A stretch of 64,000 nucleotides of DNA from JANQTF01 sp041741415. GTDB taxonomy: Bacteria; Bacteroidota; Bacteroidia; J057. The translations under genes were made by a program, and so were the position numbers. Of the stretch, positions 17,389 to 25,867 are shown in pieces. Below the pieces are notes generated by a model. The model saw nothing but the letters and a program-made list of their open reading frames with translations, was not told the DNA's origin and searched no databases. Position 1 is the stretch's first letter, and each line of letters starts with the position of its first letter. The stretch is from the NCBI GenBank assembly GCA_041741415.1, contig JBGSKC010000079.1, positions 62,001 to 126,000 of the forward strand, given 5' to 3'.

Positions 17389-17499
17389 TGCCCTTTTCCC
17401 TGGCACTTGCAGATTCCTGCCGCCCTGAATACTTGGTATTTCGCGTGCTCCTGCGTACTTTTCCACGCGGGTTGGCTAAGCATAGGGACCTTATTTGGT

Positions 17500-18252
17500 A
17501 TGATTTCTCCGCGCCAGATTTTCAACACATTTCTCTCCTCCGAACGCGCGTTCGCCAGGCAGATTCAATCTATCTCTGGGTTTGCTCCCAAAGAGATATT
17601 CCTTTATCGCCTCGCCATGACCCACTCCTCGTCCATGCGAAAAAATGGACAGGTTTTCCAGGACAAGGATGTGGCCAAAGGGTGTAATGAACGCCTTGAA
17701 TTCCTCGGCGACTCCATCCTCGATTCTGTCATCGCCGAATACCTTTTCAAGATATACCCTCTCCGCGACGAAGGGTTCCTCACCGAAATGCGGTCCAAAA
17801 TCGTGAACCGCAAATCCCTCAACGAAATTTGCCAAAAGCTGCACATCGACCAGCTCGTCAGGCACAATCAGTCGGGATCGGTTAATGAATCCATGTATGG
17901 CGACGCCCTTGAGGCATTCATCGGAGCCGTGTACCTTGATCTCGGCTACGTTAAGGTCAAGCGTTTTATCTACCGCCGCATCATTGAGCCCTACATCCAC
18001 CTCAAAGAGGTGGAAATCCAGATCATTAGCCACAAAAACAAGCTGATCGAGTATGTGCAGAAGGCCAAACTGGGCCTGCTCACCTTCGAGGTGCTTTCCG
18101 AAAATGGCGACGGGCGTAACAAAGTCTTCCGCATTCAGGCCAAAGCCGGGCAGAAAGTGCTGGGCGTAGGCGAAGGGAAAAACAAAAAATCTGCGGAGCA
18201 GCGCGCCAGCGAAGATGCGCTCCAAAAGCTCAACCTGCTCACCGACGACTGA
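17500..18252 (+). CDS. rnc: Ribonuclease III
   Basis: The ATG at 17500 (MISPRQIFNTF) gives a 250-residue protein; upstream in-frame codons lack family character. The endonuclease signature NERLEFLGDSILDSVIAEYL and the second acidic site GDALEAFIGAVYLDLGY are intact, and a dsRNA-binding domain (residues ~180-250) ends in KKSAEQRASEDALQKL. RNase III cleaves double-stranded RNA in rRNA processing and mRNA decay. It follows acpP-fabF, a conserved bacterial order. Confidence 0.95.
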   Translation: MISPRQIFNTFLSSERAFARQIQSISGFAPKEIFLYRLAMTHSSSMRKNGQVFQDKDVAKGCNERLEFLGDSILDSVIAEYLFKIYPLRDEGFLTEMRSKIVNRKSLNEICQKLHIDQLVRHNQSGSVNESMYGDALEAFIGAVYLDLGYVKVKRFIYRRIIEPYIHLKEVEIQIISHKNKLIEYVQKAKLGLLTFEVLSENGDGRNKVFRIQAKAGQKVLGVGEGKNKKSAEQRASEDALQKLNLLTDD

Positions 18253-18342
18253 CCCTGTGAGGATCGGCCAGCAATTCGACTTTCTCTTCCCAATCTCTTT
18301 TGTACCTTCCAGACCAATTTCAGGCCTGCTTAACCCCTTTCA

Positions 18343-18951
18343 ATGTTCATCGAATTCAACTCCGCCAATCGCAAAGCTGGCTGGATTGAGGTCATTTGCG
18401 GCAGCATGTTTTCAGGAAAGACCGAGGAACTGATCCGACGTATGCGCCGCGCCCAGATCGCCAACCAGTCGGTAGAGATCTTCAAGCCCTCGCTCGACAA
18501 GCGCTATGCTGAGCATGAGATTGTGTCTCACAACCAAAACTCGATTTATTCCCTGGCGGTGGAGGATTCTACGGAAGTGCTCCGGCGGATAGGGGAGGTG
18601 CAGGTCGTCGGGATTGATGAAGCCCAATTTTTCGACCCGGGCATCATTGGAGTAGCGGAAGAGCTGGCCAACCGGGGGATTCGCGTGATCGTGGCAGGCC
18701 TGGACATGGATTTCCGGGGGCAACCCTTTGGCCCCATGCCCGGGTTGCTTGCAGTGGCCGAATTTGTGACCAAGGTCCACGCCATTTGCCAGGTGTGCGG
18801 AAGCCTCGCCAATTTTTCGTACCGCCACAACACCAGCAATGCCACCGTGCTGCTCGGCGAAAAAGATGTGTATGAGCCCCGATGCCGAACCTGTTTCCTC
18901 GAGGGAGAGCAGGCACGGCCCCACCAGGCACCCATGCCCCCGGAACTGTAG
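18343..18951 (+). CDS. tdk: Thymidine kinase
   Basis: This 202-residue type II thymidine kinase has the P-loop CGSMFSGKTEELIRR, the Walker B-like VVGIDEAQFFD, and two zinc-binding cysteine pairs (CQVCG and CRTC). It phosphorylates thymidine in nucleoside salvage. The ATG at 18343 gives the normal N-terminus. It is convergent with the next gene, with 12 bases between stops. Confidence 0.96.
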   Translation: MFIEFNSANRKAGWIEVICGSMFSGKTEELIRRMRRAQIANQSVEIFKPSLDKRYAEHEIVSHNQNSIYSLAVEDSTEVLRRIGEVQVVGIDEAQFFDPGIIGVAEELANRGIRVIVAGLDMDFRGQPFGPMPGLLAVAEFVTKVHAICQVCGSLANFSYRHNTSNATVLLGEKDVYEPRCRTCFLEGEQARPHQAPMPPEL

Positions 18952-18963
18952 CCAGAGACTTCC

Positions 18964-19584
18964 TTAGTCGTGGATGCCCTTCCCCTCAAAAATCGACGGA
19001 ACCCACTTTTCGATCCTGGAAACGCGGGTCTTCGACTGCTTGGGCGCAGTAAAAAACAACACGTAGCCTCGTTGCCGACCGGGTGTCAGGGCCTCAAAAG
19101 CATCCTGCAGCCCGGGGATTTCGGCAAATTTCCCATATAGCTCTTCCGGCAAAATGAGCTCCTCCTTCGCCTTAAAATCCACTTTGGCCCCGGATTTTTC
19201 CAGTTCAATGGCGTCGAAAATGAACCTTTTCAGGTCCGCCTCCCATGCCAGCACCTTTTCCACCGAGGTAAACCTTGCCACGCGGGCCGCCTGCGAATTT
19301 TCCCCTGGCTTTTCCAGCAGATTATCGGGATCCTGCAGCAGAGATCCTTTGAAAAAACTGATGGAGGCGTGGTCAGCGAATGCACTCACAATCAGCACAT
19401 TTTTCCCCATGAAGGTATAGCAGGGAACGCCCCATTTGCGCTCTTCGGTAAGGCCGCATTCGAGCACAATTCTCCGAAGTTCTGCCAGCTCCAGGGGCCA
19501 TGTATGGACTTTGCAATTGGGCGTGCCACCCAGTGAGCAGCGGGCGCAGCCTTCAGCAAAATAGACGTCAACGGCTGGGTTCAT
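18964..19584 (-). CDS. YdeI/DUF1801-type protein
   Basis: This 206-residue protein combines an N-terminal DUF1801-like domain (TEERKWGVPCYTFMGKNV) with a C-terminal YdeI/OmpD-associated helical region (LPEELYGKFAEIPGLQDAFE, LTPGRQRGYVLFF, ESRVSRIEKW-like KTRVSRIEKWVPSIFEGKG). The N-terminus carries a CxxC-type pair (CARCSLGGTPNC) that may bind metal. Function of the family is not established. It is transcribed toward tdk. Confidence 0.75.
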   Translation of the reverse strand: MNPAVDVYFAEGCARCSLGGTPNCKVHTWPLELAELRRIVLECGLTEERKWGVPCYTFMGKNVLIVSAFADHASISFFKGSLLQDPDNLLEKPGENSQAARVARFTSVEKVLAWEADLKRFIFDAIELEKSGAKVDFKAKEELILPEELYGKFAEIPGLQDAFEALTPGRQRGYVLFFTAPKQSKTRVSRIEKWVPSIFEGKGIHD

Positions 19585-19664
19585 GAAGAGTAAGCTACGA
19601 TCCGGATCAGCTAATTTCGTTTTTTAACCCCGGAAAGCCAAGCCGAAACGAGACGAAGGGTCGT

Positions 19665-20114
19665 TTAAGCCTCTTTGGAGTCGAGGATAATCGTAACTGG
19701 CCCGTCATTGAGGAGGGAAACAGCCATGTCGGCACCAAAAGAACCCGTGGCAACTGGCCCGGAAAACTGTTGGCGAAGAGCCACAAGGAAGGCCTCATAC
19801 AGCGGAATGGCAATGGCTGGCGGGGCAGAGCGAAGGTAGGAGGGCCGGTTTCCCTTTTTGCTGTCGGCGTAGAGGGTAAACTGCGACACCACCAGGAGGC
19901 CACCGCCTGCATCCTGAACGGAAAGGTTCATTTTGCCCTCCGGGTCGTTAAAAATGCGAAGCTGGATGATTTTTCGGATCATCCAATCAATGTCCTGCGG
20001 GGTATCGTCGTGGGTAACGGCCAACAGGATGAGCAGGCCGTGATTTATGGCCCCGTGAATTTGCCCGTCGATAGCAACACTGGCATGGGCAACTCGCTGA
20101 AGGATGGCACGCAT
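19665..20114 (-). CDS. dtd: D-aminoacyl-tRNA deacylase
   Basis: This 149-residue protein starts MRAILQRVAHASVAIDGQ and contains the two cross-subunit active-site motifs SQFTLYAD and NDGPVTI. Dtd removes D-amino acids, and glycine mischarged on tRNA-Ala, from tRNAs. It is full length and divergent from the arginine operon, sharing the 20115-20451 intergenic region. Confidence 0.96.
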   Translation of the reverse strand: MRAILQRVAHASVAIDGQIHGAINHGLLILLAVTHDDTPQDIDWMIRKIIQLRIFNDPEGKMNLSVQDAGGGLLVVSQFTLYADSKKGNRPSYLRSAPPAIAIPLYEAFLVALRQQFSGPVATGSFGADMAVSLLNDGPVTIILDSKEA

Positions 20115-20201
20115 AAGGATCGATCTGACAGCAAAACACGGAATAAATTCACATTTGAAAAAAAGAGATAACGGATTATTAGGACAAACGTAGAGAATTC
20201 A

Positions 20202-20209
20202 TACTTTTA
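20202..20209 (+). promoter_or_regulatory. Probable -7 box of the arginine operon leader
   Basis: TACTTTTA matches TAnnTTTG at seven of eight positions. It lies 8 bases before the ATG of the predicted leader peptide, which implies a very short or absent 5' untranslated stretch. No good -33 TTG is seen. Low-confidence call. Confidence 0.35.
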
Positions 20210-20216
20210 CGCCGCA

Positions 20217-20306
20217 ATGAACCAAAGCCTCTCATATTACAGTCCTATTCACAGCCCACGCCGACCGGTGTGCGGGCTGCGATGTTACTGGGAACGAAGA
20301 CCCTAG
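20217..20306 (+). CDS. Predicted arginine-rich leader peptide of the arginine biosynthesis operon
   Basis: An ATG at 20217 opens a 29-codon frame ending at TAG (20304-20306). Five of the 29 residues are arginine, clustered as Arg15-Arg16 (CGC CGA, 20259-20264), Arg22 (CGA, 20280-20282) and Arg27-Arg28 (CGA AGA, 20295-20300). The final residues are WERRP. The peptide lies in the leader of an arginine operon, upstream of a hairpin-plus-T-tract. Tandem arginine codons ahead of arg genes are the classical layout of ribosome-mediated attenuation: scarce Arg-tRNA would stall the ribosome on these codons. Expression is inferred, not shown. Confidence 0.6.
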   Translation: MNQSLSYYSPIHSPRRPVCGLRCYWERRP

Positions 20307-20383
20307 TTAACATCCTCATTGCGTTATACGCAGAGCAGAAGCCCGGCCCCGACGATTTATACAGTCTGCAGGCCGGATTTTTT
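20252..20383 (+). promoter_or_regulatory. Predicted attenuator: three leader hairpins and an intrinsic terminator
   Basis: Hairpin 1 pairs CAGCCCACGCC (20252-20262) with GGTGT and GGGCTG (20267-20279, 2-base bulge). Hairpin 2 pairs GATGTTA (20281-20287) with TAACATC (20308-20314), plus inner GGG/CCC around the loop AACGAAGA that holds the Arg27-Arg28 codons. Hairpin 3 is TGCG/CGCA (20320-20332). The terminator follows. The two Arg-Arg codon pairs sit in hairpins 1 and 2, so a stalled ribosome would open one of them. GGGCT (20274-20278) could then pair with AGCCC (20340-20344), which overlaps the terminator arm. Alternative pairing is by-eye inference. Confidence 0.55.
20343..20383 (+). terminator. 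Intrinsic terminator in the arginine operon leader
   Basis: CCGGCC (20343-20348) pairs perfectly with GGCCGG (20371-20376), with a minor inner GAC/GTC pairing, and is followed by A and six T (20378-20383). No gene on the plus strand ends before it except the leader peptide. The first operon ATG is 68 bases downstream, so it is an attenuator rather than an operon end. Confidence 0.7.
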
Positions 20384-20451
20384 GTTTTCACCCCTTTCCT
20401 CCCTTCTATTCATTTTCCCTCCACCCTCAAGGCCTTTTGTGCGTTCATGCT

Positions 20452-21201
20452 ATGAATTTGGACATTCTCATTGCATCCGAAGTGCATTTTCCCTACGCCC
20501 AAGCCATCTGCGACCTCATGTATGAGGCCGCCAAAGCACGTGGAACGGGGATTGCCAAGCGAGAAGCGGCTTATATCCAGACCAAGATGGCCGAGGGAAA
20601 GGCCATTATTGCCCTGGAAAATGATCTTTTAGCCGGATTTTGCTACATCGAAACATGGAGCCACGGGCAGTATGTCGCTAACTCCGGCCTCATCGTGGCC
20701 CCTCAGTATCGCAATGTTGGGCTGGCCCGCCAAATCAAAGAAAAAGCCTTTGAGCTCTCCCGGAAAAAATATCCCGAAGCCAAACTCTTCGGCATCACGA
20801 CCTCCCTCGCCGTGATGAAAATCAACTCGGACCTCGGCTACAAGCCTGTTACTTTCTCGGAGCTTACCACCGATGAGGTCTTTTGGGCTGGCTGCCAAAG
20901 CTGCCCCAACTTCGACATCCTCAGCCGGAACAATCGCAAGCTGTGCCTTTGCACAGGCATGCTCTTCGACCCCGCCAAGGCCAAGACTGCCGGGGAGGCT
21001 CCCAAAGCCGAAGTGGTAGCCGTTAAGCAACCTGAGCCTTCCTTCGAAGAGCGCTCTGCTGCTCTTGAGCTCCGCTGGCAGCAGTACAAAGCCCACCTGC
21101 GCAAGCGCCGCTCCAACCAGGTGTTGCAAAAAATCCGCGAAAACCTCTTCGGAAAACCCATGCAGTTTCGCGTTCCGGCGCTCAAATGGCTCAATGCCTG
21201 A
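20452..21201 (+). CDS. GNAT-family N-acyltransferase of the arginine operon
   Basis: The ATG at 20452 gives a 249-residue protein with an N-terminal GNAT fold: acetyl-CoA-binding stretch NSGLIVAPQYRNVGLARQIK and preceding strands AIIALENDLLAGFCYIETW. Position as first gene before argG suggests it makes the N-acylglutamate (acetyl or succinyl) that starts arginine synthesis. The middle carries a Cys-rich stretch (WAGCQSCPNFDIL, KLCLCTGML), and the last ~70 residues are basic and helical. The acyl donor is not evident. A start 15 bases upstream is possible but weaker. Confidence 0.8.
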   Translation: MNLDILIASEVHFPYAQAICDLMYEAAKARGTGIAKREAAYIQTKMAEGKAIIALENDLLAGFCYIETWSHGQYVANSGLIVAPQYRNVGLARQIKEKAFELSRKKYPEAKLFGITTSLAVMKINSDLGYKPVTFSELTTDEVFWAGCQSCPNFDILSRNNRKLCLCTGMLFDPAKAKTAGEAPKAEVVAVKQPEPSFEERSAALELRWQQYKAHLRKRRSNQVLQKIRENLFGKPMQFRVPALKWLNA

Positions 21202-21300
21202 GGTCCAAACCCCCGGCAGCCTGCTGTTATCTTCTGATTTGCCACCCGGCGAATCCCTTTTTTTCCCATCTTGTCACCACCAACTTCCAACCTTCTTTCC

Positions 21301-22491
21301 ATGTCAAACAAAGTCGTCCTTGCCTTCTCAGGTGGCCTGGATACTTCCTTTTGTGTCAAGTACCTCGCAGAAGATCAAGGGCTTGAAGTCCACACTGCTA
21401 TCGTCGATACGGGTGGTTTTTCCACCGAAGACCTGGCCCGCATTGCTGCAAGGGCCGAAATGCTGGGTGTTGCCAGCCATGTGGTCATCGATGAAACCAA
21501 GTCCTACTACGAAGACTGTCTGCGGTATTTGCTGTTTGGCAATGTGTTGAAAAACGACACTTATCCCTTGTCTGTCTCAGCCGAGCGCACCTTCCAGGCC
21601 ATGGCCATTGCTGCCTATGCCAAAGAGATCGGAGCCAGCTCCATTGCTCATGGCAGCACAGGGGCAGGCAACGACCAGGTCCGCTTTGATCTGGTGTTTG
21701 AGGTGATGGCTCCCGGCACAACCATTCTCACCCCGATCCGCGACCTGAAGCTGAGCCGCGAGGCAGAAATTGAGTACCTGAAGGGAAAAGGGGTGGAACT
21801 GGAGTGGACAAAGACCCAATATTCGATCAACCAGGGTTTGTGGGGAACGAGCGTGGGCGGAAAAGAAACCCTGACCAGTTGGGAGAGCCTGCCAGAATCG
21901 GCGTGGCCCACCCAGCTCCAGCGGGATGGTTCGGAGGAGGTGATCATTGAGTTTGAACATGGCGAACCTGTGGGCTTGAACGGCACCCGCCATGGTCATC
22001 CTGTGGAAGTGATCCAGGCCCTGCAGGCCTTGGCCGGGCCCTATGCTGTGGGCCGCGATGTGCACGTAGGCGATACCATCATCGGCATCAAAGGCCGGGT
22101 TGGATTTGAGGCTGCGGCCCCGCTGATTTTGATCAAATCTCACCATTTGCTCGAAAAACACGTGCTCACCAAGTGGCAGCAACACTGGAAAAAGCAGCTC
22201 GGCGACTGGTATGGCATGATGCTGCACGAAGCTCAGTTTCTGGATCCGGTGATGCGCAACATCGAGGCCTTTTTGACTGAAACCCAGGCCTCTGTGACTG
22301 GCAAGGTGCGGGTTCGGCTGGCGCCCTACCAGTTCCAGGTGCTGGGAATTGAGTCGAAGCATGATATGATGTCGGCCAAATTTGGTACCTATGGCGAAAT
22401 GAACCGCGCCTGGACCGGCGACGATGTGAAGGGCTTCACCAAAATCCTGGGCATCCAGGGCAAGCTGCACCGGTTGGTGAACGAGGAATAA
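21301..22491 (+). CDS. argG: Argininosuccinate synthase
   Basis: From ATG 21301 this is a 396-residue protein with the PP-loop VVLAFSGGLDTSFCVKYL and the citrulline/aspartate-binding stretch AHGSTGAGNDQVRFD. It ligates citrulline and aspartate with ATP cleavage to argininosuccinate. The length is at the usual size for the family. Start codons further upstream would add residues before the conserved SNKVVLAFSGG. It is the second gene of the operon. Confidence 0.96.
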   Translation: MSNKVVLAFSGGLDTSFCVKYLAEDQGLEVHTAIVDTGGFSTEDLARIAARAEMLGVASHVVIDETKSYYEDCLRYLLFGNVLKNDTYPLSVSAERTFQAMAIAAYAKEIGASSIAHGSTGAGNDQVRFDLVFEVMAPGTTILTPIRDLKLSREAEIEYLKGKGVELEWTKTQYSINQGLWGTSVGGKETLTSWESLPESAWPTQLQRDGSEEVIIEFEHGEPVGLNGTRHGHPVEVIQALQALAGPYAVGRDVHVGDTIIGIKGRVGFEAAAPLILIKSHHLLEKHVLTKWQQHWKKQLGDWYGMMLHEAQFLDPVMRNIEAFLTETQASVTGKVRVRLAPYQFQVLGIESKHDMMSAKFGTYGEMNRAWTGDDVKGFTKILGIQGKLHRLVNEE

Positions 22492-22538
22492 GCTTTTTTT
22501 GCCTCCATCCCGGCAGATTACCTGACAGCGAAACGAAC

Positions 22539-23504
22539 ATGGGCATTTCCATCGGTATCATTGGCGGGGCCGGATACACAGCAGGCGAACTGCTCCGGAT
22601 CCTGATTCATCACCCTCAGGCGGAGATCCGCTTTGTGCAGTCTTCCAGCCAGGCAGGCAAATCCGTGGCCAGCGTTCACGACGACCTCATTGGCGACACC
22701 GCCCTGCGGTTCACTGCCGAGATTGACCCCACGGTGGATGCCCTGTTTTTGTGCGGGGGCCACGGTAAAACACAGCCCTTTTTGGACAGCGTGACCCTGG
22801 GTCCCAGAACCCGCGTGATCGACCTGAGCAACGAGTTTCGGATGGAAGGTCCTGAGCATGAATTTGTTTATGGACTGCCCGAATGGCAGCGCGAACGCAT
22901 TCGCCATGCCCGCTTTCTGGCCAACCCAGGCTGTTTTGCAACTGCCATTCAGCTGGCTCTCCTGCCATTGGCTGCCCATCAGGCTCTGCTCAGCGATGTG
23001 GTTGTGAATGCCACAACCGGCTCCACCGGAGCCGGGCAGGCCCCTGGGCCCACGACCCATTTTTCCTGGCGAAACAACAACCTGAGCGTGTACAAAGCCT
23101 TCACGCACCAGCATTTGCCGGAAATTTACCAGAGCACCCAACGGCTGCAGCCGCATCAGCAGCGGGTTCATTTCATTCCGCTGCGCGGCGATTTTCCCAG
23201 GGGCATTTTCGCCACCAGCCTGCTCACCAGCGTCTGGACCCTCGAAGAAGCCTACGGCCATTTCGAAGCGTTCTACGAATCTCACCCCTTCACCCACGTG
23301 ACCAGGGAAAACCCGCACCTCAAGCAGGTCATTAACACCAATAAAGCCGTTGTTTACCTGGAAAAACACGAAGACCAGCTCCTCGTCATTTCTATGATCG
23401 ACAACCTCACCAAAGGCGCTTCCGGCCAGGCCGTACAGAATTTTAACCTCATGTTTGGCCTCCCCGAAACCATGGGCCTTCAGCTCAAACCCAGTACCTT
23501 CTGA
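22539..23504 (+). CDS. argC: N-acetyl-gamma-glutamyl-phosphate reductase
   Basis: This 321-residue NADP-dependent dehydrogenase has the Rossmann motif IGIIGGAGYTAGELLRIL and the active-site cysteine in ANPGCFATAIQLALLPL, followed by VNATTGSTGAGQAP. It reduces N-acyl-glutamyl-5-phosphate to the semialdehyde. It may act on the acetyl or succinyl form, depending on the pathway variant. It starts 47 bases after argG. Confidence 0.95.
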   Translation: MGISIGIIGGAGYTAGELLRILIHHPQAEIRFVQSSSQAGKSVASVHDDLIGDTALRFTAEIDPTVDALFLCGGHGKTQPFLDSVTLGPRTRVIDLSNEFRMEGPEHEFVYGLPEWQRERIRHARFLANPGCFATAIQLALLPLAAHQALLSDVVVNATTGSTGAGQAPGPTTHFSWRNNNLSVYKAFTHQHLPEIYQSTQRLQPHQQRVHFIPLRGDFPRGIFATSLLTSVWTLEEAYGHFEAFYESHPFTHVTRENPHLKQVINTNKAVVYLEKHEDQLLVISMIDNLTKGASGQAVQNFNLMFGLPETMGLQLKPSTF

Positions 23505-23550
23505 CCCAGCTCCCGGCTCCCCTTCTGTCATCACCGTCATCCCTGTCACT

Positions 23551-24696
23551 GTGAAACTGTTCGACGTTTACCCCCTCTTCGATATCACCCCCGTTCGGGC
23601 GAAGGATTGTTCTGTTTTTGACGAGCAGGGCAATGAGTACCTCGACTTGTATGGCGGTCATGCCGTGATTTCCATCGGCCATGCCCACCCGCACTACCTG
23701 GAGCTGGTGGGGCGGCAGCTTCAGGCAATCGGTTTTTATTCCAATTCGGTACAAAACCCGCTTCAGGAAGAGCTGGCAGACAAGCTCGGCGAGCTGAGCG
23801 GTTATGACGACTTTAGCTTGTTTCTCTGTAATTCGGGGGCGGAGGCGAATGAAAACGCCATTAAGCTGGCCTCCTTTCACACGGGGCGGGCGAAAGTGCT
23901 GTTTCTCAGCGGCGCTTTTCACGGGCGCACTTCGGCGGCTGTGGAGATCACCGACAACCCGAAAATTGTGGCACCGGTAAATCGCAGTGGTCACATGGTT
24001 CGCATTCCGTTTGATGACGTGGAGGCATTGGAGGAGGCCCTGCGCAGCCAAAGCTTTTGTGCGCTGGTGGTGGAAGGCATCCAGGGAGTGGGGGGGATTT
24101 ATGAGCCTGCGACTGACTTTTTGCGGATGGCCCGGCAGTTGTGCGACGAGACTGGCACAGTGCTCATTCTCGACGAAATCCAATCGGGCTATGGCCGCAC
24201 GGGCCAGTTTTTTGCCCACCAGCATGCGGGCATTCGCGCAGATCTGATCACCATGGCCAAGGGCATGGGCAATGGCTTTCCGATCGGCGGCGTGCTGATC
24301 AGCCCGCAATTCAAGGCATGGCACGGAATGCTGGGCACCACGTTTGGGGGCAACCACCTGGCCTGCGCTGCTGCCATTGCCGTGCTGGATGTGATCAAGG
24401 CCGAAGGCCTGGTGGCCCATGCCGATGCCCTCGGCAGGGCCTGGATTCCACAGTTGCGGGCCCTGCCCGGCGTGAAAGAAGTGCGCGGCCGCGGCCTTAT
24501 GCTGGGGGTGGACCTGGAGCAGTCTGCTGCCGGTCCGCGCAATGCCCTGCTGAAGGAGCACCGGATTTTCACCGGATCAGCTTCCCAGCCCACTGTGCTG
24601 CGCCTGCTGCCGCCGCTCACCCTGCAAGCCATCCATGTGGCCCGCTTCCAGGCCGCTGCCGGGGCCGTGATGGAAAGAGTAGCCGTGGGCTCCTGA
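23551..24696 (+). CDS. argD: Acetylornithine/succinylornithine aminotransferase
   Basis: This 381-residue class III PLP aminotransferase has the PLP-binding lysine in ITMAKGMGNGFPIGG, the aspartate in LILDEIQSGYGRTG, and the N-terminal SVFDEQGNEYLDLYGGHAV. It converts the N-acyl-glutamate semialdehyde to N-acyl-ornithine. The preferred start is the GTG at 23551 (KLFDVYPLFDITPVRA); upstream codons overlap argC and look non-coding. It is the fourth gene of the operon. Confidence 0.93.
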   Translation: MKLFDVYPLFDITPVRAKDCSVFDEQGNEYLDLYGGHAVISIGHAHPHYLELVGRQLQAIGFYSNSVQNPLQEELADKLGELSGYDDFSLFLCNSGAEANENAIKLASFHTGRAKVLFLSGAFHGRTSAAVEITDNPKIVAPVNRSGHMVRIPFDDVEALEEALRSQSFCALVVEGIQGVGGIYEPATDFLRMARQLCDETGTVLILDEIQSGYGRTGQFFAHQHAGIRADLITMAKGMGNGFPIGGVLISPQFKAWHGMLGTTFGGNHLACAAAIAVLDVIKAEGLVAHADALGRAWIPQLRALPGVKEVRGRGLMLGVDLEQSAAGPRNALLKEHRIFTGSASQPTVLRLLPPLTLQAIHVARFQAAAGAVMERVAVGS

Positions 24697-24804
24697 GTTC
24701 GCTTTATTTTCCCTGTCAGGTTTCATTTCTCATTTTCTCATCCCCCCGGACCTCCTTATCTTTCGGGCGGTTCACCTCGTCATACCCGCTCCACCTCTCG
24801 TTTC

Positions 24805-25749
24805 ATGCGCCATTTTACCTCCGCTTCCGATGTTGAAGATCTGCCGGCATTGCTTGTCCAGGCTGCGAAATGCAAGGCAGATCCCCTTCGCTACAAAGAT
24901 GCTGGCTATGGGAAAACCATCGGGCTCATCTTTTTTAACCCCAGCCTGCGCACCCGGCTCAGCACCCAAAAAGCCGCCCACAACCTGGGGCTCCAGTGCG
25001 TTGTGATGAACATCGGGGCCGACGGCTGGCAGTTGGAGTTTCAGGACGGGGCGGTGATGAATGGCGGAACAGCAGAACACGTGAAAGATGCCGCTGCCGT
25101 GATGGGACGCTACTGCGACATTATCGGAATCCGGTCTTTCCCCGGCCTCAAAGACAAGGCGATGGACGATGCGGAAACGGTGATTGAGGCGTTTAAGCGA
25201 TACGCCGGCGTGCCGATTCTCAGCCTTGAAAGCGCGACCCGGCATCCGTTGCAGTCATTCGCCGATTTGCTCACCATCGAAGAAAAAAAAATGGTGGAGC
25301 AGCCCAAAATCGTGATGACCTGGGCACCCCATCCACGCGCACTTCCGCAGGCGGTGCCCAATTCGTTTGCAGAATGGATGCGTGCCGGAGGCTACCGGAT
25401 CGTGATTGCTCACCCGGAGGGGTATGAGCTGAATACGGCCTTTTCTGCCGGGCATGAGGTGACCCACGACCAGGACGAAGCCCTTCGGGATGCCGATTTT
25501 GTGTATGTGAAAAACTGGTCGGGCTACCGGGAGTATGGCCAGATTCTGTCGCAAGACCCGGCCTGGACCGTGACGGCAGAAAAAATGGCCCTCACCAGTG
25601 AAGGCAAATTTATGCACTGCCTGCCCGTGCGGCGAAATGTGGTGGTGGCCGATGAAGTAATCGACGGAGCTAACTCCATTGTATTGGATGAGGCAGAAAA
25701 CCGGGTGTATGCGGCCCAGGCTGCCCTGCTTTTTCTGCTTGGCAAGTAG
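24805..25749 (+). CDS. argF': N-acyl-ornithine (acetyl/succinyl) carbamoyltransferase
   Basis: This 314-residue transcarbamylase has the carbamoyl-phosphate loop FFNPSLRTRLSTQ and the C-terminal MHCLPVRRNVVV, which belong to the Bacteroidota/Xanthomonas N-acyl-ornithine carbamoyltransferase branch rather than to ordinary OTCases. TWAPHPRALPQAVPNSFAEW is diagnostic of the group. The loop that sets acyl specificity reads NGGTAEH: where I recall Pro in the Bacteroides succinyl enzyme and Glu in the Xanthomonas acetyl enzyme, this one has Ala. Acyl preference is therefore open. It follows argD by 108 bases, possibly with its own promoter. Confidence 0.93.
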   Translation: MRHFTSASDVEDLPALLVQAAKCKADPLRYKDAGYGKTIGLIFFNPSLRTRLSTQKAAHNLGLQCVVMNIGADGWQLEFQDGAVMNGGTAEHVKDAAAVMGRYCDIIGIRSFPGLKDKAMDDAETVIEAFKRYAGVPILSLESATRHPLQSFADLLTIEEKKMVEQPKIVMTWAPHPRALPQAVPNSFAEWMRAGGYRIVIAHPEGYELNTAFSAGHEVTHDQDEALRDADFVYVKNWSGYREYGQILSQDPAWTVTAEKMALTSEGKFMHCLPVRRNVVVADEVIDGANSIVLDEAENRVYAAQAALLFLLGK

Positions 25750-25867
25750 AAAGCATTTGTCAAACTCCCTTTCCTTTCCTACGTTTAGGCCTGTCGGTCG
25801 GTATAAAGCCTGATCCCGCAGGCGGACACTGCCCCGGAAGTTGGGAACCTTGTAAAGCCCTGAAGCA

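Noticed and set aside
20220..20383. A known riboswitch class before the arginine genes
   Set aside because: No consensus of TPP, SAM, glycine, guanidine, cobalamin or similar classes was found; the Arg-rich peptide explains the structures better.
20270..20525. Alternative small frames over the arginine leader
   Set aside because: They start from internal or TTG codons, run through the terminator and lack clustered Arg codons; only the frame at 20217 has the attenuation layout.
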